43,440 bases of DNA from an uncultured Alphaproteobacteria bacterium (lineage in GTDB: Bacteria > Pseudomonadota > Alphaproteobacteria > Thalassobaculales > Thalassobaculaceae), in the NCBI GenBank assembly GCA_902629125.1, contig CACOPQ010000019.1, positions 1 to 43,440 on the forward strand, in the 5' to 3' direction. The notes beneath the pieces are model-generated. The model worked only from the letters and a program-made list of their open reading frames with translations, ran no database searches and had not been told where the DNA came from. A program made the position numbers and the translations under genes. This document shows positions 8,039 through 17,903 of this stretch, piece after piece (position 1 is the first letter of the stretch; every line of letters begins with the position of its first letter).

Positions 8039-10925
8039 ATGGATAGCGGCAATAATATCGAGATATTGGACAATGGTGACGGCGAGTTCATAAGGCGCCA
8101 TATAGGACCATCAATAGCAGATCAAAAAGAAATGCTTAATGAACTGGGCTTTCAAGATATCGAACAACTCATGAAAGCCACACTCCCAGGGAATATTAAA
8201 CTTGATTTACCTCTTGAATTGCCAGCCCCTGTTAGTGAACAACGAACCTTAGCTAAACTTCGAACTTTCGCGGACCGCATAAAACCAACCAGATCGCTCA
8301 TTGGTACCGGATACTATCCCACAATTACACCAAGCGTAATCCAGAGAAATATTTTAGAAAACCCTGCATGGTACACTGCTTATACACCATATCAGCCAGA
8401 AATATCACAAGGCAGACTTGAGGCATTGCTCAATTTCCAAACGATGGTTTGTGATTTAACTGGGATGGAAATGGCCAACGCCTCACTTTTAGATGAGGCA
8501 ACTGCAGCAGCGGAGGCCATGGTCTTTTGTCATAAGATCACCAAATCCCAGAGTGATGTAATTTTTGTTTCTAATTCATGCCACCCACAAATCATTGACG
8601 TTATTCAGACCAGAGCTGAACCAATCGGGATCAGGGTAGTAATTGGCGATGAACAAGAAAATCTTTTAAATCAGGCTTTCGCTGTTTTGCTACAATATCC
8701 CTCTACTAATGGAGGAATCCAAGATTATTCACAGTTAACAAAAGATATAAAATCTAATGGTGGCATGACTATTGTAGCCGCGGACTTGTTATCACTTGCA
8801 CTTCTTAAACCCCCAGGGGAATGGGGAGCAGATGTTGTTGTTGGTTCTAGTCAACGATTTGGAGTTCCCCTTGGTTTTGGTGGACCGCATGCTGCTTTTT
8901 TTGCTACACGCGAGGAATATAAGCGGTCTATCCCTGGTCGCATCGTTGGAGTTTCGCAGGATGCTAACGGTGATGTTGCCTTACGATTGGCTCTCCAGAC
9001 GAGGGAGCAACATATTCGACGGGAGAAAGCAACAAGCAATATTTGTACGGCGCAAGTTTTACTCGCAATCCTAGCCTCAATGTATGCCGTTTACCATGGC
9101 CCGGATGGCATTTTGAAAATTGCTAAAAGAGTAAATATTCTTGCAAAGATCCTAGCCGAGGGGATTAAGCAACTTGGCTATACCATCGAGACAGCCGCAT
9201 TTTTTGATACCATCATCGTAAAGACTGAGGATTGGACCCACTCAGTTTTAGAAGCTGCACGGGTAGAGGGAATTAACCTTAGGGCGTTTGATGACAAGGT
9301 AGGTATTTCAATTGACGAAACTTGTGATAGGGAGCTCATAGAACGTCTTTGGTCTCTTATGGCATTTGACAGCGTGCAGCAGCCATCTTTTGAGTCAATA
9401 TTGGCAAGCAAGGTTGGATCAGCAATACCTTCAGCTTTAGAGCGTAAAACAGAATTTTTAACACATCCTACTTTTAACAGCTATCACTCTGAAACTGAAA
9501 TGCTTAGGTATATTAGGAGGTTGTCCGATAAAGATATTGCACTTGATCGATCAATGATCCCGCTAGGCTCCTGCACAATGAAATTAAATGCGACTACGGA
9601 AATGATCCCCATAACATGGCCAGAATTTAGCAAAATACACCCCTTCGCGCCAAAAGATCAAGTGGAGGGTTATATCGAAATGATAGCTGAATTAGAACGG
9701 ATGCTGTGTATTTGTACCGGTTATGCAGCTGTATCGCTTCAGCCGAATGCGGGATCTCAGGGTGAATATGCTGGTCTACTTGCTATTCGAGCTTATCATA
9801 GGAGCAGAGGTAATGTAGAAAGAGATATTTGCTTAATTCCTAGTTCGGCTCATGGTACCAACCCAGCTTCCGCGACAATGTGCGGTATGAAGGTGGTTGT
9901 TGTGAATTGCGACAGTTCTGGAAACATTGATATAGCGGATCTTCGTGAAAAAACGGATGAATATAAGAAATCACTTGCGGCTATCATGGTAACTTACCCA
10001 TCAACTCATGGTGTTTTTGAGGACGGGATAAAAGAGGTTTGTGAAATAGTACATAATGCCGGTGGGCAGGTATACGTAGATGGAGCTAACTTAAATGCAA
10101 TGGTTGGGCTATGCCAACCTGGTAGGTTCGGAGCGGATGTAAGTCATTTAAATTTGCATAAAACTTTCTGTATCCCGCATGGAGGAGGAGGACCGGGAGT
10201 AGGGCCTGTCGCGGTGGCGGAACATCTTGCACCATTTCTGCCTGGACATAGGTTTGGACACTCTGAAAATTATAAAGTTGGTCCAATAAGTGCAGCTCCA
10301 TGGGGAAGTGCTGGGATACTGCCTATTTCCTGGGTTTACATCACACTGATGGGTGCGCGCGGTATGCTTTCTGCCAGTCAGATTGCTATATTGAATGCAA
10401 ACTATATTGCAAAAAAAAATAAATAAGCACTTCCCTGTCCTATACACGGGCGCAAATGGATGCGTGGCACATGAGTGTATTATCGATCTTCGTAAAATTA
10501 AAGAAACGACAGGGATAGACGTGGAGGATGTAGCCAAAAGGTTAGTTGATTTCGGTTTTCACGCACCAACGATGTCTTTTCCAGTTGCTGGCACGCTCAT
10601 GATCGAGCCGACGGAGAGCGAGTCAAAAGCAGAGTTAGATCGTTTTTTAGAAGCAATGGCAACTATTCGTAACGAGATTAAAGCAGTTGAGAATGGAGAG
10701 TTGAATGTTGACGAAAGTCCACTAAAGTTTGCGCCTCATACTGCAAATTCTATTACTCAATCGACATGGGATAGAAAGTATTCAAGAAAAGAGGCAGTTT
10801 TCCCATCGACCACCAAACCCGAATTTAAGTATTGGCCTCCTGTCGAAAGAATAGACAATGCATTTGGCGACCGTAACCTTGTTTGTTCTTGCCCGCCACT
10901 AGAAAATTACGAGTTTGGAAGTTGA
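8039..10925 (+). CDS. gcvP: Glycine dehydrogenase (decarboxylating), P protein, interrupted by a frame break
   Basis: P protein is the PLP enzyme that decarboxylates glycine and loads the aminomethyl group on H protein. The first reading frame gives 795 aa from ATG 8039 and stops at TAA 10424-10426. The rest of the conserved C-terminus continues in the frame ending at 10925, with [22 protein letters not shown]-type [13 protein letters not shown] and [15 protein letters not shown]. Removing one A from the A9 run at 10411-10419 restores a continuous protein of 961 aa, the normal length for a single-chain P protein. The PLP lysine is Lys708 in [16 protein letters not shown], and [13 protein letters not shown] is intact. 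The break is either an assembly error, transcriptional slippage, or a real recent mutation. Spacing to gcvH is 33 bases with a weak Shine-Dalgarno. Confidence 0.93.
10411..10419 (+). other. A9 homopolymer at the gcvP frame break
   Basis: Nine consecutive A residues follow ATTGC. Read as given, the frame meets TAA at 10424-10426. With eight A residues the reading is [16 protein letters not shown], which matches the P-protein family continuously. An A9 run of the same length at 30132-30140 stays in frame inside an intact transporter gene. Confidence 0.9.
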
Positions 10926-11078
10926 TTTTTAATCATATTGTTCTGCGAACACACGATAGTTTTAAGTTTTCGAAAAATGATTTTTGAAATAAATATCCTA
11001 AGATGAGAACGCGAATCGCATAGCAGACAAATAGCTGTAAACACCCTTACTATTAAGAGGCTCAAATTTTGGATTAGA

Positions 11079-11579
11079 CTAAAGGATGAGTGAGTATTGG
11101 TTATGTTTTTGACCAGAAATAATTCTACTGCAACCGCTTTCTGCAAAACCATTTTTGTCAAAAACCCTTTTGGCACCAACCATACGCGAATTCAACAGAG
11201 CTGCCAAAACGTGGGCTCTATCGGTTTTTGCTATATCTAAGCAGGTCTGAAGGAGTTTTGACCCAAGTCCACTGCGACGATACTTAGGAAGAACGGCTAA
11301 AACCGTTACAGAGGCCCAGTTCGGCGGGAAGTATCTATTTCCATCTAAATTTGGCGCGTGATATACGACTAAGCCAGACATTCCCTCGTTCGTTATTGCT
11401 ACTAATAACTCGCCTCCAACTTTAAGCTGCGAGGCATCAGAAATCATTTTTTGCATACTGGGCCATAAACCAGGTGGATAGATAAACTCAAGACACTGGT
11501 ATGCTTCTAGTGCTACCAAAGATGCGCCCTCATATTCTTCAAGGTATGCATGCCGTATTTGATGCTGCTCTTTTTTCAT
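11079..11579 (-). CDS. GNAT family N-acetyltransferase
   Basis: The 166-residue protein has a GNAT fold: a beta-strand 4 region SVTVLAVLPKYR, followed by the acetyl-CoA pyrophosphate loop RRSGLGSKLLQTCLDIAK (R/Q-x-x-G-x-G/A), and a C-terminal strand region RVFDKNGFAESG typical of the family. The substrate cannot be told. It lies 44 bases downstream of soxG on the same strand and may be co-transcribed with the sarcosine oxidase genes. It converges on gcvP across a 153-base gap in which I see no gene and no clear terminator. Confidence 0.85.
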   Translation of the reverse strand: MKKEQHQIRHAYLEEYEGASLVALEAYQCLEFIYPPGLWPSMQKMISDASQLKVGGELLVAITNEGMSGLVVYHAPNLDGNRYFPPNWASVTVLAVLPKYRRSGLGSKLLQTCLDIAKTDRAHVLAALLNSRMVGAKRVFDKNGFAESGCSRIISGQKHNQYSLIL

Positions 11580-11623
11580 ATTTCATAGCTCAAACTATGT
11601 TTTTTTATAGGGAGAGCGCTGAT

Positions 11624-12241
11624 CTAATTTTCTGTTCGTATCTTAAATTCGTGCGCGGCATCTACCAGCCAGTCCCATAGATAGCTAGCAAAACTTGCCC
11701 GTACAATAATCTGGTAGACGGGGTCGTCAGCTGTTTTTAATAATATAATATTCGCCAACCCAAGGTCTGTTTGGGCGGAGCATCCGGTTTGGAAAACGCT
11801 CGGATGGATATCTAGTGAACAACCTTTCATAAGGATTTCACGTGAATATCGTCCTTTTATTTCTATGATAGTTGAGTTGTCTGAGACATCAACTAATGCA
11901 GAATGTGATTTTATTAATGCTCGGGTAAGATCGTCCTTCAAAGAATCCAATTCTGTTACGTCAGTAAGGATCAGCCACTCGTCTGGTCCTAGCCAAATGA
12001 CGCGAACCTTGGTGTCGTCATAAAACGAGTTAGGGGATGCCGGAAATTGTTGTGATAGATGTTTTTTTGTTGAGGTGATAAATTTTTTCTCGCTTAGGGA
12101 CCCCCTTAGTATCATTTTCCCCACATGCTTATTTTCTTTCAGTGTAATTTCAGCATCAGTAGGGCCTTTATTGAAAATAAGCTTGGTTTCTAGAGGAGAG
12201 GTCTTAGTAGCGGAGCCAATCGTTTTGTCGTTAGAAGCCAT
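11624..12241 (-). CDS. soxG: Sarcosine oxidase gamma subunit
   Basis: This is the small gamma subunit of heterotetrameric sarcosine oxidase, 205 aa. It has a folate-binding-like fold shared with GcvT domains. Recognisable parts are VIWLGPDEWLILT, SALVDVSDNSTIIEIKGRYSREILMKGCSLDIHP and the C-terminal VRASFASYLWDWLVDAAHEF, all typical of SoxG. It starts two bases after the end of soxA, as the last sox gene in the B-D-A-G order. The gamma subunit has no known active site of its own and is thought to be structural. Confidence 0.93.
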   Translation of the reverse strand: MASNDKTIGSATKTSPLETKLIFNKGPTDAEITLKENKHVGKMILRGSLSEKKFITSTKKHLSQQFPASPNSFYDDTKVRVIWLGPDEWLILTDVTELDSLKDDLTRALIKSHSALVDVSDNSTIIEIKGRYSREILMKGCSLDIHPSVFQTGCSAQTDLGLANIILLKTADDPVYQIIVRASFASYLWDWLVDAAHEFKIRTEN

Positions 12242-12243
12242 TT

Positions 12244-15243
12244 TTATTTGCTTACATTATCTAAGAAATTTACATCGGTGATAGTCGCGGCGATAGATTT
12301 ATTTTTAAGAGGAATGTGGACAGTTTGTCCCATTCTATCTCTGCCGGACTTGATCAGCGCCATCGCTATCGGGCGTCCACAATTTGGACTAAAATAGCTC
12401 GATGTGACATGACCTATCATTGACATTGGAGGTTTAGGCAGAACTTCTTCGACAATTTGAGAACCTTCTGGAAGAATATCGGTTGCGTTATTGGTTAATA
12501 GTCCGACTAATTGTTTCCTATCTGCTTTAATTATGTCCCTACGAGACAAGGCTCGCTTCCCAATAAAGTCTGGTTTTGTTTTAGAGATAATCCAATCCAT
12601 ACCTAGATCGACTGGTGTTACTGTTCCATCAGTTTCTTGTCCAACAATTATGAAACCTTTTTCAGCTCGAAGGACATGCATGGCCTCTGTTCCATATGGA
12701 CAGATTTCATATTTTTTTCCTATGTCTAAAAGTTTTTCCCATAAAGATAATCCGTAACTCCGCGGCACGTTAATTTCAAAACTTAATTCCCCGGTAAAAG
12801 ATATTCTAAATATTCTAGCTTTGATGCCGGCAACAGTTCCTTCCCTATATCCCATGAAAGGGAATGCTTTGTCTGATAAATCTATATCCGTGCATAATTC
12901 CTTAAGTAATTCTCGGCTTTTTGGGCCGCAAATTGCGGCAACGGCCCATTGTTCCGTCACCGATGTCAGATAGACCTTAAGGTTTGGCCACTCGGTCTGA
13001 AGCCATTCCTCAAGCCATTCTAACACGCTAGCAGCGCCGCCGGTGGTTGTTGTCATGTGATAATGGTTTTCCTTAATGCAGGTCGTCACCCCATCATCCA
13101 TTACCATGCCATCTTCTTTCAACATTAACCCATAACGTGATGTGCCGGGTGGGAGTTTCAGCCAGGCATTGGTGTAAACACGGTTAAGAAATTCTGCTGC
13201 ATCGGGTCCTTGTATGTCGATTTTACCTAGGGTCGAGGCATCTAGAATTCCTATATTTGTGCGAGCCGCTTTAACCTCCCGGTCTACTGCTTGTCGCATT
13301 GTTTCGTTTGCCTTCGGGTAGTACCAGGCACGCATCCATTGGCCTACATGCTCAAATCTTGCACCTGCTTCTTTATGCCAGGGGTTTATTGCCGTTGTTC
13401 GCACGGGTGAAAATAAATTCCCAATATTTCGACCTGCATAAGCACCAATTGTTGTTGGAGCATATGGTGGTCTAAACGTTGTATAGCCAACCTGCTCTGG
13501 TTCGCAGTCTAGGATTTGACTTAAAAGCATGAGTGCATTTACGTTCGAAGTCTTCCCTTGATCAGTACCCATTCCAACTGTTGTGTAACGTTTTAAGTGT
13601 TCAACGGAATTATATCCCTCTCTTGAAGCCAGTTGAATGTCAGCTAGTGTTACGTCGTTTTGGAAATCAATGAAGACTTTCTCATCCACAAGTTTATTTT
13701 TTTGTGTTGGAATAGGTAAAACAAACCGCGTTTCAGATTGTTTGGGTTCTTGGACAGATGGGATTGCAGGAGGATGCCCCTTGTTTCCGGACAATCTTGC
13801 TGCCGAAACTCCTGCTTGCAAGCCTTCTTTAAGCGATTTAGCAAGGTCAGCGGTTCCATTGCAACCTCCTATGGCTAAAACGTTTTGGGTTGCTTCACTT
13901 GGAATAAAGGTAGCTAGTTCATGGTTCCACTTAACCCTGCCGCCGCTTTGCGAGAAAAGGTGTATTGCTGGGTTCCAGCCTCCGGACATAGCCAAGCAAT
14001 CACATTCTAAAACTTTTCGCTCTCCAGTCAGCGTTTTCCCATCGGATGATAGCTTAATAATCGTCGCTGATTTAATACGATTGTAACCTTTGGTCGTTAC
14101 TACCGCTGAGCCGACATGGATTGGGATTTGCATCTCTTGAGCTTGTCTAAAAAGTTCGCTGTCAGGATTTTCCCGTATGTCTACAATAGCCGCCACATTG
14201 ATATTATTTTTCCGCATTGTTATCGCGGTCCGATACGCGTCGTCATTGTTTGTGAAAATAAGAGGGTTCTGGCCTGGTGTTACGCCATATTTATTGATGT
14301 ACTCTCGTATCGCGGATGAGAGCATAATTCCGGGGCGGTCGTTGTTCGCGAACAAGAGCGGACGTTCAATCATACCAGTGGCCAAGATCACCTGTTTCGC
14401 CCGCACTTTCCATAGCCGTTGTCGTGTTTGTTGTATTGTACTTTTAAAAAAATGGGGTTTTGTCGTTTCTAGCAATGTCAGATAGTTCTGTTCGTAATAA
14501 CCAGAAACAGTGGTGTTTGGGAGCATGGTGACGTCGGGTAAGCCCTCTAAAGTAGCTACCACATCTTTGCCCCAATCCACCGTGGTTTTATCGTTTATAT
14601 AACAATCTGTGTCCGTATTAAGGCTGCCGCCAAAAGTCTGCTGATCATCTGCAATAATGACACGGGCGCCTGTTTTGCTTGCGGCAAGTGCAGCTGCCAA
14701 GCCGGCCGGGCCAGCTCCTACAATTAGAACATCGCAATGAGCATGCATTTTTTCATACCGATCTGGATCGCGACCGGTTGGGGCCTTGCCAAGTCCAGCA
14801 GCGCGTCTGATAAAATACTCGTACTTCATCCACCATTTGCGCGGCCACATAAAAGTCTTGTAGTAAAAACCAGCCGGGATAAGTCCTCCTAGTAGATCGT
14901 TTACTACGCCCAAATCGAAAAGAAGGCTAGGCCATCGATTTTGGCTCGAGGCGACTAGCCCGTCGTATATTTCGACTTGAGATGCCCGAACATTTGGTTC
15001 AGTACTATTCCCGTCCCCAACTTGGATAAGGGCGTTTGCTTCCACGGCGCCTACACCCAGGTGTCCTCGTGGTCTATGATATTTAAAGCTTCTGCCAACC
15101 AAATGAACGCCATTGGCAAGAAGGGCTGAAGACAAAGTGTCGCCTCGAAACCCTTCATAAATTTTCCCATCAAATTTGAATTTTAATGGTGCATTTCTGT
15201 CTAGTCGGCCAGCTTCTTTCAACCTGAAACGTTGGGAACTCAT
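12244..15243 (-). CDS. soxA: Sarcosine oxidase alpha subunit
   Basis: The 999-residue alpha subunit carries NAD(+) binding and the tetrahydrofolate site where the methyl group of sarcosine is trapped as 5,10-methylene-THF. Domain order: an N-terminal Fer2-like domain (EGFRGDTLSSALLANGV, SFKYHRPRGHLGVG, about residues 25-105), a Rossmann flavoprotein domain with CDVLIVGAGPAGLAAALAAS near 172-190 and ATGMIERPLLFANNDRPGI, and a C-terminal GcvT-like domain from about 610 to the end (TLGKIDIQGPDAAEFLNRVY, FTGELSFEINVP, GQETDGTVTPVDLGMDWI). The start codon overlaps the soxD stop by four bases. The shared GcvT-like domain links this enzyme to the cleavage system encoded 1.3 kb away. Confidence 0.97.
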   Translation of the reverse strand: MSSQRFRLKEAGRLDRNAPLKFKFDGKIYEGFRGDTLSSALLANGVHLVGRSFKYHRPRGHLGVGAVEANALIQVGDGNSTEPNVRASQVEIYDGLVASSQNRWPSLLFDLGVVNDLLGGLIPAGFYYKTFMWPRKWWMKYEYFIRRAAGLGKAPTGRDPDRYEKMHAHCDVLIVGAGPAGLAAALAASKTGARVIIADDQQTFGGSLNTDTDCYINDKTTVDWGKDVVATLEGLPDVTMLPNTTVSGYYEQNYLTLLETTKPHFFKSTIQQTRQRLWKVRAKQVILATGMIERPLLFANNDRPGIMLSSAIREYINKYGVTPGQNPLIFTNNDDAYRTAITMRKNNINVAAIVDIRENPDSELFRQAQEMQIPIHVGSAVVTTKGYNRIKSATIIKLSSDGKTLTGERKVLECDCLAMSGGWNPAIHLFSQSGGRVKWNHELATFIPSEATQNVLAIGGCNGTADLAKSLKEGLQAGVSAARLSGNKGHPPAIPSVQEPKQSETRFVLPIPTQKNKLVDEKVFIDFQNDVTLADIQLASREGYNSVEHLKRYTTVGMGTDQGKTSNVNALMLLSQILDCEPEQVGYTTFRPPYAPTTIGAYAGRNIGNLFSPVRTTAINPWHKEAGARFEHVGQWMRAWYYPKANETMRQAVDREVKAARTNIGILDASTLGKIDIQGPDAAEFLNRVYTNAWLKLPPGTSRYGLMLKEDGMVMDDGVTTCIKENHYHMTTTTGGAASVLEWLEEWLQTEWPNLKVYLTSVTEQWAVAAICGPKSRELLKELCTDIDLSDKAFPFMGYREGTVAGIKARIFRISFTGELSFEINVPRSYGLSLWEKLLDIGKKYEICPYGTEAMHVLRAEKGFIIVGQETDGTVTPVDLGMDWIISKTKPDFIGKRALSRRDIIKADRKQLVGLLTNNATDILPEGSQIVEEVLPKPPMSMIGHVTSSYFSPNCGRPIAMALIKSGRDRMGQTVHIPLKNKSIAATITDVNFLDNVSK

Positions 15244-15593
15244 TTTGCTTCATCCGTTTTAGGAGTCTTTTTTGAGGGTGATATACGCCGCCAGTTTCTG
15301 TCGTATGTTTCTTTACCTTGTTTGGAACTTGGTGTCTCGGTAACGGGATAAACTTCTAAAATTTCGTTGGTAATTGTGTTGCGTAGCACATTGAACCACC
15401 TACGACATCCGGACCTATGGCACCACCTTTCTAATATCAGTCCCTTCGTATTGGTCTTTAAGAACAGATATTCGGAAAACTTTTCGTCCGTTAAGGTTTT
15501 TGAAGGATCAGGACGAGTAATATGGGCCTCTCCGCCATAGTGAAACTCAGCATCATCGCGAAAACCGCACCAAGGGCATTCTATATGCAGCAT
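15240..15593 (-). CDS. soxD: Sarcosine oxidase delta subunit
   Basis: The small zinc-binding delta subunit, 117 aa. The zinc ligands are seen in ECPWCGFRDDAEF near the N-terminus (Cys5 and Cys8) and in the WCHRSGCRRWFNVLRNT segment around residue 58-74. HYGGEAHITRPDP is also characteristic of SoxD. The C-terminus is basic and variable. It lies 12 bases after soxB and overlaps soxA by four bases, so translation of the subunits is probably coupled. Confidence 0.95.
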   Translation of the reverse strand: MLHIECPWCGFRDDAEFHYGGEAHITRPDPSKTLTDEKFSEYLFLKTNTKGLILERWCHRSGCRRWFNVLRNTITNEILEVYPVTETPSSKQGKETYDRNWRRISPSKKTPKTDEAK

Positions 15594-15605
15594 ATACTCC
15601 CTCCG

Positions 15606-16904
15606 TTAATGTGCTACCCCAGCAGCCCCATGCTCATCTATCAGATACCCACCTACGAATCGGTCTAAGGAAAAGGGGGCTGCGAGTGAATTTGGTTCAT
15701 CCTTAGCTACAAGATCGGCAAAGACATGACCTGAACCGGGTGTGGCTTTGAATCCTCCGGTTCCCCATCCACAATTGAAGTAGAGATTTTTAACAGGTGT
15801 TTTCGAAATAATTGGCGATGCGTCCGGGCATGTATCGACTATTCCTCCCCATGATCTCAACATGCGGAGACGTGAGAATACTGGAAAAAGTTCTACCGCC
15901 GCCGCAAGCATGCCTTCTATTATGTTCAGGCTACCGCGCTGTGAGTAGGAATTATAAGAATCTGCGCCTGCGCCGAGAACTAGTTCACCCTTATCTGATT
16001 GACTTACGTACATGTGAACGCTGTTTGACATTATCACTGTATCAAGAATTGGTTTGATTGGTTCCGAAACCAGGGCCTGCAGCGGACGACTGTCAATTGG
16101 AAGTCTAAAACCTGCCATCTCGGCAATAACGCCAGCGTGGCCGGCAACAACACAAGCTACCTTGTTGGCTTTAATCTCTCCTTTGACAGTTTTTACTGCC
16201 GTTATTGTTCCCTTTTTTATATTAAAGCCCGTTACTTCACAATTCTGAATAATGTCTACACCGAGTTGGTCTGCTGCTCGCGCATATCCCCATGCTACTG
16301 CATCATGGCGAGCAGTTCCTCCGCGTCGTTGAATGAAGCCACCCATGACTGGGTACCTTAATTGTGGATTGATATCTATTATTGGTACAATCTGTTTGAT
16401 AGCACGGGGGTTTAGGACTTCTGAGTCGATCCCATTTAAGCGAATTGCTTCGACGCGGCGTGTCATTTCTTTTAGTTCATGTTCTGTATGCGCTAGGGTC
16501 AAAACACCTCTTTGGCTAAACATCGTATTAAAATTTAGCTCATGGCTGAGTGTTTCCCAAAGTTTAAGCGAATGCTCATAAATACCAGCACTCTCATCCC
16601 ACATATAATTAGAGCGGATGATAGTAGTATTCCTGCCAGTGTTGCCGCCTCCTAACCATCCTTTATCGATAACCGCTATATTTTTGCTGCCGTGTTCTTT
16701 TGCGAGATAGTACGCTGTGGCTAATCCGTGGCCTCCAGCACCAACAACTATAACGTCGTACTCTGGCTTTGGTTCTGTTGATCGCCAGGCTTGCGGCCAG
16801 TTCTTGTGTTTAGAAAACGCATTTTTTGCAAGACTAAAAAACGAGTAGTTATTCTCCTTAAGCGTTAAGCTTCTCGGTTGCGCTTTTTCCCTTTTTTCTA
16901 TCAT
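15606..16904 (-). CDS. soxB: Sarcosine oxidase beta subunit
   Basis: The beta subunit oxidises sarcosine and is the flavoprotein of the DAO family. It has 432 aa with [20 protein letters not shown] (residues 49-68) as FAD-binding motif and [20 protein letters not shown] following, which is diagnostic for SoxB. The segment [13 protein letters not shown] around His200 corresponds, as I recall the family, to the region where FMN is covalently bound to histidine. The N-terminus is about 18 residues longer than many SoxB proteins, which begin near [11 protein letters not shown]; no in-frame alternative start is available, and the ATG at 16904 has no clear Shine-Dalgarno. It is the first gene of the soxBDAG operon. 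Confidence 0.96.
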   Translation of the reverse strand: MIEKREKAQPRSLTLKENNYSFFSLAKNAFSKHKNWPQAWRSTEPKPEYDVIVVGAGGHGLATAYYLAKEHGSKNIAVIDKGWLGGGNTGRNTTIIRSNYMWDESAGIYEHSLKLWETLSHELNFNTMFSQRGVLTLAHTEHELKEMTRRVEAIRLNGIDSEVLNPRAIKQIVPIIDINPQLRYPVMGGFIQRRGGTARHDAVAWGYARAADQLGVDIIQNCEVTGFNIKKGTITAVKTVKGEIKANKVACVVAGHAGVIAEMAGFRLPIDSRPLQALVSEPIKPILDTVIMSNSVHMYVSQSDKGELVLGAGADSYNSYSQRGSLNIIEGMLAAAVELFPVFSRLRMLRSWGGIVDTCPDASPIISKTPVKNLYFNCGWGTGGFKATPGSGHVFADLVAKDEPNSLAAPFSLDRFVGGYLIDEHGAAGVAH

Positions 16905-17123
16905 ATATAAATCTATAGCCTAAAAATCTGTTGTTAAGCGTTTGTGTATTTCGCCTTCTACATTAAGATATTAGCATCGCTAAAAAAAGGTTTTTAAAGA
17001 TGGGGGTTAAATTTTCATAGGTGCGGTTCGGTACGGCAGTCTCTGGTTGTATAACGAATACTAGTTAAATACTTAACCTTATACGGTTTTACTGATTTTA
17101 TGGTTTTATGAAGGGGAATAGAA
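16905..17123. promoter_or_regulatory. Divergent promoter region with nested inverted repeats
   Basis: This 219-base region separates soxB (minus) from the aldolase-like gene (plus). It contains GTATAA at 17049-17054 paired with TTATAC at 17079-17084, and inside it GTTAA (17064-17068) ATAC TTAAC (17073-17077). These may be an operator serving one or both genes. The plus gene has a good Shine-Dalgarno, AAGGGG, before its ATG. Confidence 0.4.
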
Positions 17124-17852
17124 ATGCAGAACTCTGCAGAGAGACAGGCTCGGCTGGATGTAGCAGCCGCACATAGATTAGCTGTGATGCATGAATTAAA
17201 TGAGGGGGTCTGGAATCATATAAGTTTAACCTCTCCAGATGAACCCGATAACATATTGATAAGCCCAGGACATACGCACTGGAGCCAGGTTACAGCAAGC
17301 AACCTTGCCTTAATGTCTCCAAAGGGTGAGTTAATTTCGGGAGACCGCCCGCCCATTCGGGCAGGCTGGATAATACATCACCCTGTCCACAAGGCGCGAC
17401 CAGATGCAAAGTGCGTGATACATGTTCACGCTCCCTATATCACAGCAATGTCAATTAGAAAGGATATGGTCTTGGAAACGAGGAGTTCTCAACAGGCTGC
17501 AGGCTTTCACGATGATGTTGTTTATTATGAAGTTTATGACGGTGTTTTGAACGATGAGTCCGAAGGTGAACATATGGCTGAGGTTCTTGGCCAAAAACGT
17601 ATTTTGATGATGCGTAATCATGGTGCAATGATTGTTGGAAACTCCGTTGCTAGGGCATATCTTGATGCCTATCAATTAGAAAGAGCATGCATGTATCAAC
17701 TTTTGGCGGCCTCAGGTGGTGGGGAAATGCAGCTTATCCCGGAAGAAGTTGCTTCTGACATGGGCCGGCTAGCTAGAGAGGGTAAGAACCTCGAGCATTT
17801 TGAAGGCATGAGACGTTTAGTCGAAGCAAACGAACCTGACTTTGCCAATTGA
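17124..17852 (+). CDS. Class II aldolase/adducin domain protein
   Basis: The 242-residue protein has the class II aldolase/adducin fold. Zinc-binding histidines are seen in CVIHVHAPYITAMS and the third in MMRNHGAMIVG. ISPGHTHWSQVTASNLALMSPKG matches the phosphate-loop region of the family. At the place where sugar-phosphate aldolases such as FucA carry the catalytic glutamate (PSSE), this protein reads PPIRAGWIIHHPVH, so the glutamate is missing and aldol cleavage by the FucA mechanism is doubtful. Many bacterial members of this kind have no known substrate. It is divergent from soxB and followed after 51 bases by the M14 peptidase in the same direction. Confidence 0.88.
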   Translation: MQNSAERQARLDVAAAHRLAVMHELNEGVWNHISLTSPDEPDNILISPGHTHWSQVTASNLALMSPKGELISGDRPPIRAGWIIHHPVHKARPDAKCVIHVHAPYITAMSIRKDMVLETRSSQQAAGFHDDVVYYEVYDGVLNDESEGEHMAEVLGQKRILMMRNHGAMIVGNSVARAYLDAYQLERACMYQLLAASGGGEMQLIPEEVASDMGRLAREGKNLEHFEGMRRLVEANEPDFAN

Positions 17853-17903
17853 TTTCCCAATCAGGTTATATGTTATTTTTCACATTCACTTTGGTCTGGA
17901 GAG

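Noticed and set aside
10148-10537. 129-codon minus-strand frame spanning the gcvP frame break
   Set aside because: It is antisense to strongly conserved P-protein sequence in both frames and shows no domain.
10907-11179. 90-codon minus-strand frame between gcvP and the GNAT gene
   Set aside because: It overlaps the GNAT coding region in another frame and the gcvP end; no homology or start signal is seen.
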